Shown one piece after another: positions 36,720-45,200 of a DNA stretch of 64,000 nucleotides. The notes beneath the pieces are model-generated. The model was not told the origin of the DNA. It made no database searches and saw nothing but the letters and a program-made list of their open reading frames with translations. Both the position numbers and the translations under genes were made by a program. This DNA comes from Verrucomicrobiaceae bacterium (GTDB lineage Bacteria; Verrucomicrobiota; Verrucomicrobiia; Verrucomicrobiales; Verrucomicrobiaceae), in contig JAIXSY010000042.1 of assembly GCA_027484445.1 (NCBI GenBank), positions 62,001 to 126,000 on the forward strand, read 5' to 3'. Every line of letters starts with the position of its first letter. The stretch's first letter is position 1.

Positions 36720-39143
36720 TTACCGCACCCGCTGAAACTCGGGCAGCATGAGCACGGCCCAGAGGCTGTCGGCGATGGCAGACTCGGTCAGCTCGTTGCC
36801 GAGGCTGGCAGTGAGTTCGGCCTGCTCGGCGGGGCTGGGTTCGCGGCAGAGGGTGCTAAGGTAGAGCCAGCGGGTGAAGGCAGGCAGGTCCGGCCAGGTG
36901 CCTTTGGCCAGTAGCTTCTTCGCCCCACGGGCCAGGGTTTCGGTCAAAATGGCGCCGTTCGACAGGTCGATGGCCTCCAGGGTGGTCAGGTCGTTGGGGC
37001 GTTCGGAGACGATCTGGTCCCGGTTGGGCCGGCCGAGCGTGCGCATGAGGAAGTCGCTCTTCATCAGGCTGGCGCGCACGGGGCGTGTGGTGCTGGCAAA
37101 GGCCTGGGCCAGCAGGGCGGGGGCATCGCGCTGGATGACCTGGGTCCACACGGGCAGCGCCTTCACCACCGTGACGGGTTTCCAGCCCTTGACGGGCAGC
37201 GCGCCTAGGCGGCCTTCTTTGCCCGCAGGCGTGGCGTGCTGAAACTCCCAATTTTCATCGGTGATGATCGTGGTCTCTTCCTTTCCATGGCGGATGCGCG
37301 CCTCGAAGAAGGCCCCGGCGGCGTTGGGGCCGTTGCCTGCGTTTTTGGCGAGGATGACAAGGGTGTTTTCCCCGACCTTCAGCGCGGCATGGAGCGGCAC
37401 GGCCTCCAGCCTGCCCCAGTCGTCACCACTGCTGACCTGGCGGCCATTCACGTAGAGGGAAAAGCTATTGTCCGCCGTCACCACGGCGCTGGCGGTGGTG
37501 GGCGTGTGCGGTAGCGTGAAGGTGCGGCGCAGAACCACGCTTTCCCCGGCGGGTGGCGGGCCCTGGCTGGCGCTGTCTCCCCAGATCCACTGGCCGCTGA
37601 TCTGGATGCCCTTCGCGGCGGCGGGGTCGGGTTTTCCCCGCATGACAGGCGCGTCCATTTTCACCGGCGCGGTGTCGGTGAGGTGCCAGACGGCGTCCAC
37701 GAACTGCTCTGCCGTCAGCCGTTTGCTGCGCGGCCCGGCGTAGGTGTAGCCGTGGTCGTCGTGGCCGGGTTTGACCACCTCGGCCTGGCTTTGGTAGGCC
37801 TGGCTGGTGGCGATGTGGGCCAGGGTCTTTTTCAAATCATGGCCGTTGTCTGCCAGAACGGTGGCCAGATGGTCCAGCAGGTCGGCGCTCCACGGCTCCG
37901 TCTGCATGGCATCCACGGGATGCACGATGCCGCGGCCCATGAGGCGGTGCCAGAGGCGGTTCACCAGCGTGCGGGTGAAGCGGCCATTCTCCGGGTGCGT
38001 CATCAGCGTGGCCAGCTGCTGCAGCCGCTTGGGCTGCGGGGCCTCGGGGTCCACGCTGCCCAGCTCGGGGAAAAGCCAGGCCGCCTTCGCCAGGCGGCCC
38101 GTGGGCTTGTCACAGCGGGCGATGTCCAGCGGGCGCGTGGCGTAGATGGCGGCCAGCCCGTAGGCCTCGTCCAGCTTCCAGCGGTCGATGAAGCTGTCGT
38201 GGCAGGAGGCGCACTTCATGTTGATGCCCAGGAAGCTCTGACCCACGCTTTGCGCGAACTGGATCTCCACGGTCTGCCCGGCGCTCACCTCGCCGCGCCA
38301 TTTGATGCCGTCGATGAAGCCGCGGCTCTCATCCGTGGCCGGGGCGATCAGCTCGCGCGTCATCTGGTCGGCGGGCTTGTTCGTCACCAGCGCCTCGTAG
38401 AGCCACTTGCTCACCTGCTTGCGCCCGCCAGTGATGAAGCCCGTGCCGCCGTAGTCATTGCGCAGCAGGTCGTTCCAAAAGGTCAGCCAGTGCTCCGCGT
38501 AGCCGAGGTCATCCGCCAGCAGGCCCTGGATGAAGCGCGTGCGTTTGTCGGCAGCTTTGTCATCGAGAAAAGCTGACAGCTGCTCCGGCCTGGGCAGCAG
38601 CCCGGTCAGGTCCAGAGCCGCGCGGCGGGCAAAGGTGGCATCGTCCACACGCTCGGGCAGCGGCTTCTGGCGGTCCTTCAGGTAGGCATCCAGAATGCGG
38701 TCCACCGGATGCTCCCGCCCCGGCGCGCTGGCGGCAGGCAGCACGGGGCGGCGCGGCTTCAGCGGCGGCTCATAGGCGGGTTTTTGGAAGGCGAAGCCCT
38801 CCTCCCAGGGCAGCCCGGCGCTGACCCAGGCCTTCAGCAGCTCTAGCTCTGCTGCGCTGACACGGTCTCCTTTCGGTGGCATCTGCTCGTCGCTGTCCGT
38901 GGTGGCGATCACTTCGATGAAGCGGCTGGTCTCCGGCTTGCCAGCCACCATCACGGGGCCGTTTTCGCTGCCGGTCATCAGGTCCGCGCGCGTGTTGAAG
39001 GAAAAGCCGCCCTTTTTCTTGTCGCCTGCGTGGCACTCGGCGCAGTGTTTTTTCAGGATGGGCACCACTTGGTGGGAAAAATCCACCGCTGCTGCGAACG
39101 GGGTAGCGAGCGAGAGAACCAAGAATGAAGAAAAGCGAGGCAT
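36720..39143 (-). CDS. Secreted DUF1549/DUF1553 protein with a planctomycete-type cytochrome c domain
   Basis: The ~807-residue protein starts with a signal peptide (MPRFSSFLVLSLATPFAAA). A short cytochrome-like domain binds one heme through CAECH (residues 34-38) and has a possible axial Met in EQMPPKGD. A DUF1549 region follows (PVDRILDAYLKDRQKPLPERVDDATFARRAALDLTGLLP), then a DUF1553 region (FTRTLVNRLWHRLMGRGIVHPVDAM). These domain sets are typical of Planctomycetes and Verrucomicrobia, and their substrates are mostly unknown. A ~200-residue beta-sandwich (sugar-binding-like, FTLPHTPTTASAVV) is inserted before the end. ATG 39143 is chosen; a GTG at 39149 is possible. It is divergent from the symporter gene. 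Confidence 0.88.
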   Translation of the reverse strand: MPRFSSFLVLSLATPFAAAVDFSHQVVPILKKHCAECHAGDKKKGGFSFNTRADLMTGSENGPVMVAGKPETSRFIEVIATTDSDEQMPPKGDRVSAAELELLKAWVSAGLPWEEGFAFQKPAYEPPLKPRRPVLPAASAPGREHPVDRILDAYLKDRQKPLPERVDDATFARRAALDLTGLLPRPEQLSAFLDDKAADKRTRFIQGLLADDLGYAEHWLTFWNDLLRNDYGGTGFITGGRKQVSKWLYEALVTNKPADQMTRELIAPATDESRGFIDGIKWRGEVSAGQTVEIQFAQSVGQSFLGINMKCASCHDSFIDRWKLDEAYGLAAIYATRPLDIARCDKPTGRLAKAAWLFPELGSVDPEAPQPKRLQQLATLMTHPENGRFTRTLVNRLWHRLMGRGIVHPVDAMQTEPWSADLLDHLATVLADNGHDLKKTLAHIATSQAYQSQAEVVKPGHDDHGYTYAGPRSKRLTAEQFVDAVWHLTDTAPVKMDAPVMRGKPDPAAAKGIQISGQWIWGDSASQGPPPAGESVVLRRTFTLPHTPTTASAVVTADNSFSLYVNGRQVSSGDDWGRLEAVPLHAALKVGENTLVILAKNAGNGPNAAGAFFEARIRHGKEETTIITDENWEFQHATPAGKEGRLGALPVKGWKPVTVVKALPVWTQVIQRDAPALLAQAFASTTRPVRASLMKSDFLMRTLGRPNRDQIVSERPNDLTTLEAIDLSNGAILTETLARGAKKLLAKGTWPDLPAFTRWLYLSTLCREPSPAEQAELTASLGNELTESAIADSLWAVLMLPEFQRVR

Positions 39144-39223
39144 GAGCACAGTCTGAAGAAAACGCCGTCAGCCCCTGGCTTTCTTGCTTGTCGGCAGCCA
39201 GTGCCGCGCTGCATAGTCCACGC

Positions 39224-40804
39224 ATGGCTTACTTCATCGACGCGCTCGTCATCCTCGCCTACTTCGGCATCATCATCGGCATCGGACTGTCGCAGCGTAG
39301 CCATAGCGGCAGTGTGGAAGGTTTTACGCTCGGGGATCGCCAGATCGCTTGGTGGGCCGTGCTGGCGTCGATCCTGGCCGCTGAAATCAGCGCGGCCACC
39401 TTTCTTGGTGCGCCGGAGGCAGGTTACAGCCGCCAAAACTGGAGTTATGCCCAGTTCGCCATCGGGACCGTCATGGCGCGCATCATCGTGAGCTTTCTCT
39501 TCATCCCCATCTTCTACAAGCATGGTGTCATTTCCCTCTATGAGTTTCTGGAGACGCGCTTTGGCCCCCTGACGCGGAAGTTTGCCTCCATGACCTTCAT
39601 GGTCACGCGCGTGCTGGCCATGGGCACGCGGCTGTATGTGTCTGCCATCATCCTCGTACTGGCCGTGGCCATGTGGCAGGGAGGCGCAGTGGAGCCGCAG
39701 ACGAAGTTCTGGCTCTATGCCGGCGCTGTCGTCGTAGTCACGCTGATGACCGCGCTTTACACCTCCGTCGGCGGCATCCGCGCGGTGATCTGGACGGACT
39801 TCATCCAGGTGGGCGTGCTCGTCGCCTCACTTGGCTTCACCATTCCTTATCTCTTGGGCAAAATCCCCGGCGGCTGGGACACCGTGGCAGCCACCATCAA
39901 GAGCCCGGTCTTTTTTGACTTCGCCCAGCCTACTCAGTCTGGCACTTGGGCTTGGGTGAAAAACGTCTTCACCAGCGAATACACCATTTGGGCCGCCATC
40001 ATCGGTAGCACCTTTGTCACCATGAGCACGCACGGCATCGACCAGGACACCGTGCAGCGGATGCTCACCGCCAAGAACCGCCGCCAGAGCGCCTTTGCCA
40101 CCATCGTCTCGGGCATCGTCGATCTGCCCATCGTCTCGGCCTTCATCCTCATCGGCGTCATGCTTCACGCCTACTACCAAGCGCATCCGACCCCAGGTCT
40201 GCCTGCCGAGACGCGCGAGGTTTTCCCCTTCTTCATCATGCACGAGATGCCTGCCGGAATGCGCGGCCTAGTCACGGCGGGCATCCTTGCCACCGCCATG
40301 GGATCGCTCAGCACCGCGCTGAACGCCCTGGCCACCAGCCTTTCCCGCGACTTCATCCTGCCTCGTCTCGGGCCCGATGCCACGGATCAGCAGCAAGTGG
40401 CCGTGCTGCGCTGGAGCACGGTCTTTTTCGCCGCGCTCATCATCGCCGTCGGCGTGGCCACCGCCTGGTTCATGGCGCACAACCCGAAGGTGGAAATCCT
40501 GCCGCTCGTGCTCGGCATCCTCGGCTTCACCTTCGGCTCACTGCTCGGCGTCTTCCTGCTCGCCGTGCTCACCCGCAGCCGTGGCAGCGATGCGGGGAAC
40601 CTCATCGCCATGACGTCCGGCATTGCCGCCGTGCTGTTCCTCAGCAACGTCCTCGGCATCCAGCAAAAGCTGGGTATCACGGAGCCCTTCGTGCTGTCCT
40701 TCCCCTGGCGCATCACCCTCGGCACGCTGGTCACGATCAGCGTCGCCATCCTCTTCCCGACGCCCCTGGTGAAGCAAGAGCACCGCTATCTAGCGGAGCA
40801 GTGA
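39224..40804 (+). CDS. Sodium:solute symporter (SSS family)
   Basis: The 526-residue protein has about 13 hydrophobic helices. It opens with YFIDALVILAYFGIIIGIGL and contains the SSS-typical LGDRQIAWWAVLASILAAEISAATFLGAPEAGY and SVGGIRAVIWTDFIQ. A STHGIDQDTVQRMLTAKNRRQS block and a GLVTAGILATAMGSLSTALNALATSLSRDF helix are also present. The last carries the usual Na-site small residues. Such transporters import sugars, sialic acid or other solutes, and the substrate is not evident. ATG 39224 gives the natural N-terminus. It is divergent from the DUF1549/1553 gene 80 bp away, a pairing compatible with polysaccharide or sugar use. Confidence 0.92.
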   Translation: MAYFIDALVILAYFGIIIGIGLSQRSHSGSVEGFTLGDRQIAWWAVLASILAAEISAATFLGAPEAGYSRQNWSYAQFAIGTVMARIIVSFLFIPIFYKHGVISLYEFLETRFGPLTRKFASMTFMVTRVLAMGTRLYVSAIILVLAVAMWQGGAVEPQTKFWLYAGAVVVVTLMTALYTSVGGIRAVIWTDFIQVGVLVASLGFTIPYLLGKIPGGWDTVAATIKSPVFFDFAQPTQSGTWAWVKNVFTSEYTIWAAIIGSTFVTMSTHGIDQDTVQRMLTAKNRRQSAFATIVSGIVDLPIVSAFILIGVMLHAYYQAHPTPGLPAETREVFPFFIMHEMPAGMRGLVTAGILATAMGSLSTALNALATSLSRDFILPRLGPDATDQQQVAVLRWSTVFFAALIIAVGVATAWFMAHNPKVEILPLVLGILGFTFGSLLGVFLLAVLTRSRGSDAGNLIAMTSGIAAVLFLSNVLGIQQKLGITEPFVLSFPWRITLGTLVTISVAILFPTPLVKQEHRYLAEQ

Positions 40805-40817
40805 TTCACTCTCTTCG

Positions 40818-40831
40818 CAGTCTGGCGACTG
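40818..40831. repeat. Short hairpin repeat, copy 2
   Basis: CAGTC-TGGC-GACTG within TTCGCAGTCTGGCGACTG is the same unit as at 33208-33220, with one extra base. It lies between the symporter gene and the CDGSH gene, which are convergent. Confidence 0.45.
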
Positions 40832-40896
40832 TGCGGAACTTAGGCTCTTCCGCTAGGACAAGGGGATCGGATCTGGGCCGCACGCTAGTGGGCCAA

Positions 40897-41139
40897 TTAG
40901 ACCAGCGCCTTGTGGCTGCCGTCGCAGAAGGGCGGGTTCTTTGTGTGCTTGCAGTTGCACAGCCAGACCTTCTTTTTCTCCGTCAGCGTGAACTTCTTCG
41001 GGCCGAGGCCGGTGCCCTTGTGGCTGCCATCGCACTGCGGCTGATGCCCGCTCAAGCCGCAGGCGCACCACCAGTGGTCCCCCGCTTCCAGTTCGACGGC
41101 GCAGGGTTGTTTTTCGTGGATTTTGGGGAGATCGCTCAT
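40897..41139 (-). CDS. CDGSH iron-sulfur domain protein with two motifs
   Basis: The 80-residue protein has two CDGSH-type iron-sulfur motifs, CACGLSGHQPQCDGSH and CNCKHTKNPPFCDGSH. Each supplies the three Cys and one His that bind a [2Fe-2S] cluster in mitoNEET-like proteins. Such tandem bacterial forms are small soluble redox or Fe-S proteins. The start gives a normal-length product (MSDLPKIHEKQP). It is a single-gene unit; its neighbours do not suggest a pathway. Confidence 0.93.
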   Translation of the reverse strand: MSDLPKIHEKQPCAVELEAGDHWWCACGLSGHQPQCDGSHKGTGLGPKKFTLTEKKKVWLCNCKHTKNPPFCDGSHKALV

Positions 41140-41227
41140 GATGCGCTTTTACGCACCTGCGCCGGGCAAGGCAACTCTCAAGCTCGCGGTTCCTGCATCA
41201 TGGCAAGCTGCCAAATGGAAAAGATAA

Positions 41228-41407
41228 TCATCGCTTGGGCAGGCCATGAAGGTAATGATCGTGGTTCAGCACCATGTCCTCCGGCCTGTCTCGCTTCGTG
41301 ATGAGCTTGATGAAACCTCGAGACCACTCGGGGAAGTCTTCTTCCTGATACTCCACCACAACCCTCGCGCCTTCGGGCAGCATGGCGTCGGAGGGGGCAG
41401 CGGACAT
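41228..41407 (-). CDS. Antitoxin-like protein, partial duplicate of the gene at 41974-42192
   Basis: The 59-residue frame from ATG 41407 encodes MLPEGARVVVEYQEEDFPEWSRG, then ITKRDRPEDMVLNHDHYLHGLPKR. It is clearly related to the antitoxin at 41974-42192 (VLPEGARVVVE, MALNHDHYLYGTPKK). The usual first ~15 residues (YKGTIENGQIKLPP) are replaced by MSAAPSDA, so the gene looks 5'-truncated. No toxin gene follows. A longer frame to 41743 runs through palindromic repeats and is not believed. The related protein suggests a short AbrB/DUF104-like antitoxin. Confidence 0.45.
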   Translation of the reverse strand: MSAAPSDAMLPEGARVVVEYQEEDFPEWSRGFIKLITKRDRPEDMVLNHDHYLHGLPKR

Positions 41408-41581
41408 GATGCTGAACCCAAAATCGTGAATGGCGTGCTCAAAGAAGGGGAAATCGCAAAAGATTCGAGTGAGCAAAATCCATCGCTCCGCGATGGGCAT
41501 TTTCCCTTCGTACAGAACCTTATTTTCGGTTCGTTTTTGGCTCTCCATTCCAGGGTTTAGGCTGAATCCGCGTTCATCTCG

Positions 41582-41806
41582 GCGGGCCGAAGGTCCGCGA
41601 TTCCTCAGCCCAGCCCGCAGGGCTGGGAAACCGGCACCATGTCCGCGTTCTGAGCCTGCGGCCTGAAAGGCCGCGATACCCTCACGCCAGATCGCACCCG
41701 CACGGTATCGCAGCCTTTCAGGCCGCGCTGAAAATGGACCCACCCTGTCTCGCGATCCCAGCCCTGCGGGCTGGGCTAAGGAATGCTGGCCCTTCAGGCC
41801 AGAGCT
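41582..41806. repeat. Cluster of six palindromic REP-like hairpins
   Basis: This gene-free stretch (part of the 405 bp gap 41408-41812) holds tandem inverted repeats. Two perfect CCCAGCCC/GGGCTGGG hairpins lie at 41609-41627 and 41757-41775. Two GCGGCCT/AGGCCGC-type hairpins lie near 41660-41675 and 41710-41725. CTGGCC/GGCCAG lies near 41786-41802, and GCGGGCC/GGTCCGC near 41582-41598. The units alternate in orientation. The cluster begins where the PIN toxin at 41813 is truncated. Between 41408 and 41580 I see no convincing gene. Confidence 0.8.
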
Positions 41807-41812
41807 TAGGCA

Positions 41813-41977
41813 TCACGTCGGCGGGCGGCAAAAGGCGTCCGCGAGTTCCAGCAGGACAAACTCCGTGACAACGATTTCGCGGAAAGCGTGCCGCGAATAA
41901 GCCAAAGCCCGTGCGTGGGCTGTATCATCGCCGTTGAGCAATGCGATGAAGTAGGCCGTGTCTGCAAAGACCTTCAT
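41813..41977 (-). pseudogene. Truncated PIN-domain toxin next to the palindrome cluster
   Basis: ATG 41977 overlaps the antitoxin stop (ATGA) and opens a PIN domain: MKVFADTAYFIALLNGDD, then HARALAYSRHAF, then VVTEFVLLELADAFCRPPT and a TGA. Only 54 of ~130-140 residues are present, with the first Asp and the central Glu but without the C-terminal acidic residues. The stop lies a few bases from the first repeat of the hairpin cluster, so a rearrangement or insertion there probably removed the rest. Confidence 0.8.
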
Positions 41978-42192
41978 TTCTTGGGTGTGCCGTAAAGGTA
42001 ATGATCGTGGTTCAGCGCCATGTCAGCAGGCCAGTCGCGTGGGCGCGACAACTTGAGCAATTCCTGGGCAAAAGGGGCGATCGGTGCTTCTTCCCGATAC
42101 TCCACCTCCACCACCACCCTTGCGCCTTCGGGAAGCACGGCGTCGGGGGGCAGTTTGATCTGACCGTTTTCGATGGTGCCTTTGTAGCTCAT
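41974..42192 (-). CDS. Short antitoxin (DUF104-like) of a PIN toxin pair
   Basis: The 72-residue protein begins MSYKGTIENGQIKLPP, then DAVLPEGARVVVEVEYREE, matching the short beta-hairpin antitoxins that precede PIN toxins (DUF104/UPF0165-like). The C-terminal part (LLKLSRPRDWPADMALNHDHYLYGTPKK) would embrace the toxin. The ATGA overlap with the truncated PIN gene supports the pairing. A second, shortened relative lies at 41228-41407. Gene order antitoxin-toxin is standard, and the antitoxin frame is intact. Confidence 0.75.
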   Translation of the reverse strand: MSYKGTIENGQIKLPPDAVLPEGARVVVEVEYREEAPIAPFAQELLKLSRPRDWPADMALNHDHYLYGTPKK

Positions 42193-42262
42193 GACAAAAG
42201 CCTAACGTTAAGCCTTGGAATCACAAGAGCCTATTGAGAGGAAGGTTGGTGCTTGAGGCCGG

Positions 42263-45200
42263 TCACTCGCCACCAAACCACACGCTCATGGAGCGGCCGG
42301 AGTAGCCAGTCATTTCCAGGTAGCCCTGGCCGGTGATGGGTTTTCCGGCGGCGGTGCCGGTGTAGTCCACGGCGCCTTCCCAGTAGCCAAGGCCGGGGGT
42401 GGAGGTAGCGGTGAACTCCTGCGCTGGCATGGCAGCGCGACAGGTCAGGCTCATCTGCTGGCCAGGGATCTGGATTTGCCACACCTGTGGATAGGCCGCG
42501 CCGCTCGGTGAGCGCCAGGGCTCGCTAGGCGCCAGGGTGAAATCGCCGGAGCGCAGGGGCAGGATGGTGCCGTCAGGTCGGATCAGCGTGCCCGCGTTAG
42601 CACCGGGGGCCGCGCCGCGCAGCTGGAAGAGCATGAGGGCGCTGCCATCATTCATCTGCGCGCTGAACCAGTCCCAGCCCTGTGTGCCTTTTTCCAGGAA
42701 GCTGGTGCCGAACTCGTGATCCATCCAGCTTAGGCCGGTTACGGCTTGCTCCTTGCCGTCCAGGCTCAGCTTGCCCTGGGTTGGCATCCGCACGTGGGAG
42801 TAGTAGTGGCTGGCATTGCCCTCGACGGCTCCTTTTTGGCTGATGCCATCCTGGCCGTGGATCACGGGTGCAGCACCAGGTTCCAGCTCCAGGTCCAGCG
42901 AGAAGCCACGATCCTGAGCGCGCAGCTTCATGCGGCCTTCTGGGGAGATTTGCACCTGCCAGTCTTCATTCCACACACGCGCCTCGCTGGCTCCTGCCAG
43001 TCCTGGGCCCGCACGGTTCAGCCGGTCGGCATGATGATAGCGCTTGCCCTGGAGGTCGCTGATTGCCAAGTGGGCCATCCACACATCGCGCAACGCCCAG
43101 GGACTCTTCAGCGCGGGCTCAGGCGTCGCTCCGATGCGGAAAAAAGTGAGCTGGTAGCCGAAGCGACGCTGGTCCTTGGTTCGCACATTGCCGGTGAAAT
43201 ACCACCACTCGATTTTGTGCTCTGGGTGCGGCCCATGGTCGCGGGGAAAGGCGTAGCGATAGCCGGGGCGCGCGGGTTTCCAGTCGGCTTCGGGCTGCTG
43301 GGCAGAGAGGCTTCCTGCGTAGCTCAGCAGCACCAGAAGCATGAGGCCGCCCGTGCGGGTCACGCGCCAGGCAGGCCATAGGCCCGCGAGCATCGTGGCC
43401 ACCAGCGCCAGCACGGTGGAGCCGATGAGGAAGGCCCAGGGCGTATGGAAACGGATGCTCCAGCCGAAGCTCTGCGGGTTGATCACATGGATGAGCACCA
43501 GCGAGAGCAGCACACCCACGGCCAGCCCGAGCGCTTGGCTGACCAGGCCGAGCAGGCCGGACTCAATGACGATCGTGCGTCGCACCTGTCCGGCCTCCGC
43601 CCCGGCGATGCGCAGCAGGCGCAGTTCCTCCCGGCGCTCCAGCACCAGTGTCAGCATGGTAGCCGCCACACCTGCCATGGCCACGAAAATAGCGATGACC
43701 TCCAACGCCCAGGTGATGGCAAAGGTGCTGTCAAAGATGCGCATCACCTCCGCCCGCAGCCCAGCATTCGTGAACAGCGAGACCATGCCCTGACCTTCCA
43801 ATTGTCCCATCAGTTCCTCGCGCACCTTTTCTGCATCCCTGCCAGGCTTCAGATAAATCGCGGCATGGGTGGGTAGGCTGCTGCCGAACCAAGTTTCAAA
43901 CTCACGCTGATTCATGGTGATGGTGCCGCTATCGCTGGAGTAATCGTAAAATTGGGCTGCAATGGTGAACTCACGAGGCCCAGCCTTTGGCGTGTTCAAG
44001 GTGATGCGATCCCCTTCACGCACCTTGAAGCGCAGGGCAAAGCTCTCAGAAACAAAGATCTGCCCCTGATCGCGCGCTTGCTTCAGCCTGTCGGTGACAT
44101 TGCCCGGTGTTTTCAGCGCCAGCCTGCCATGCTGCAGCTGCACATCAAAATCACCTGTGCCCAGCTTCACGATGCGATCCCCCATTGGAAGATCCAAGGA
44201 GCGATAGCCATCTAGGGCCTGCACGGCGGGGTGATCACGCAGGCGATCCAGCGTGGCTTGGGAAAAGGTCGGTGCGTTCTTGCTGCGTGGCGGTGTGCCT
44301 GGGCGTGCGTACAAGTCCGCGCCCATCGTCTGATCCACCCAAAGCAGCACCGTCTGGCGGAAGCTGCCCACCATGACCGCGATGGCCACCGTGAGCGCGA
44401 GTGCGACCGTCAAGGCGGCAACAGAGATGGACAATCGATGAGTCGAAGCGGCGATTTGAGATGCGGCCAGCCTTCCCTCAATGCCGAACCAATGACCCAA
44501 CCACGGGCGCAGCGTGCCTGCGGTGAAGCGCAACATGCCAGGCACCGCGCAGGTGGCCGCAGCGATGGCACAGAGGGAGGCAAAGTGACCCCAAAGGGGC
44601 AGTTCACCCACCGGGCCCTGCATGGCTGCAAAGCCGCCGATAGCCAGGAAGGCCAAGGGCCATACGATCGAGCGCCAGGCCTGCGCCGGTCGGGCCGAGG
44701 CCAAGTTCTCTGCCGCGCGTTCACTGCCACGGATGGCCTCCACGGGCGTCACCTGCGCAGCTTCTCTGGCAGGCAAAGCGGCAGCGACCAGTGACAGCGG
44801 CACAGCGATGCCAAAGCCAGCCAGCCAGTGCCAGATCGACAGCGGTGGCACCGTGGCGGCAGTGGCCACGTAGAGCGTGTCCACCGTGGTGGAGGTGAGG
44901 GCGATGGCCCCGTGTGCCAGCAGTTTTGCCAAAGGCACGCCAAGCAAGGCTCCGGCGGCAGCCAGCACCAGCGCCTCGCCCAGGAAAAGCCAGAGCACGG
45001 CGCGCCGGGTGACCCCCAGGGTGCGTAGCATGCCGATCTCAGGCCGCCGGGTCATCACGGCCACGGAGATGGTGTTGTAAATCAAAAAGACCCCGACGAC
45101 GAGGGCGATGCCTGACAGCATGGTCAGGTTGAAGTGAAAGGCTGCCAGCATCTTTTCCACCGCTGCGGTGCGCCGCTGCGGGCGCTGCACGGTTAGGCCG

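Noticed and set aside
41228..41743. A 171-codon frame on the minus strand with the antitoxin-like tail
   Set aside because: Its first ~110 codons pass through the palindromic repeat cluster and the gap next to it, giving Arg/Gly-rich nonsense. Only the last 59 residues resemble a protein.
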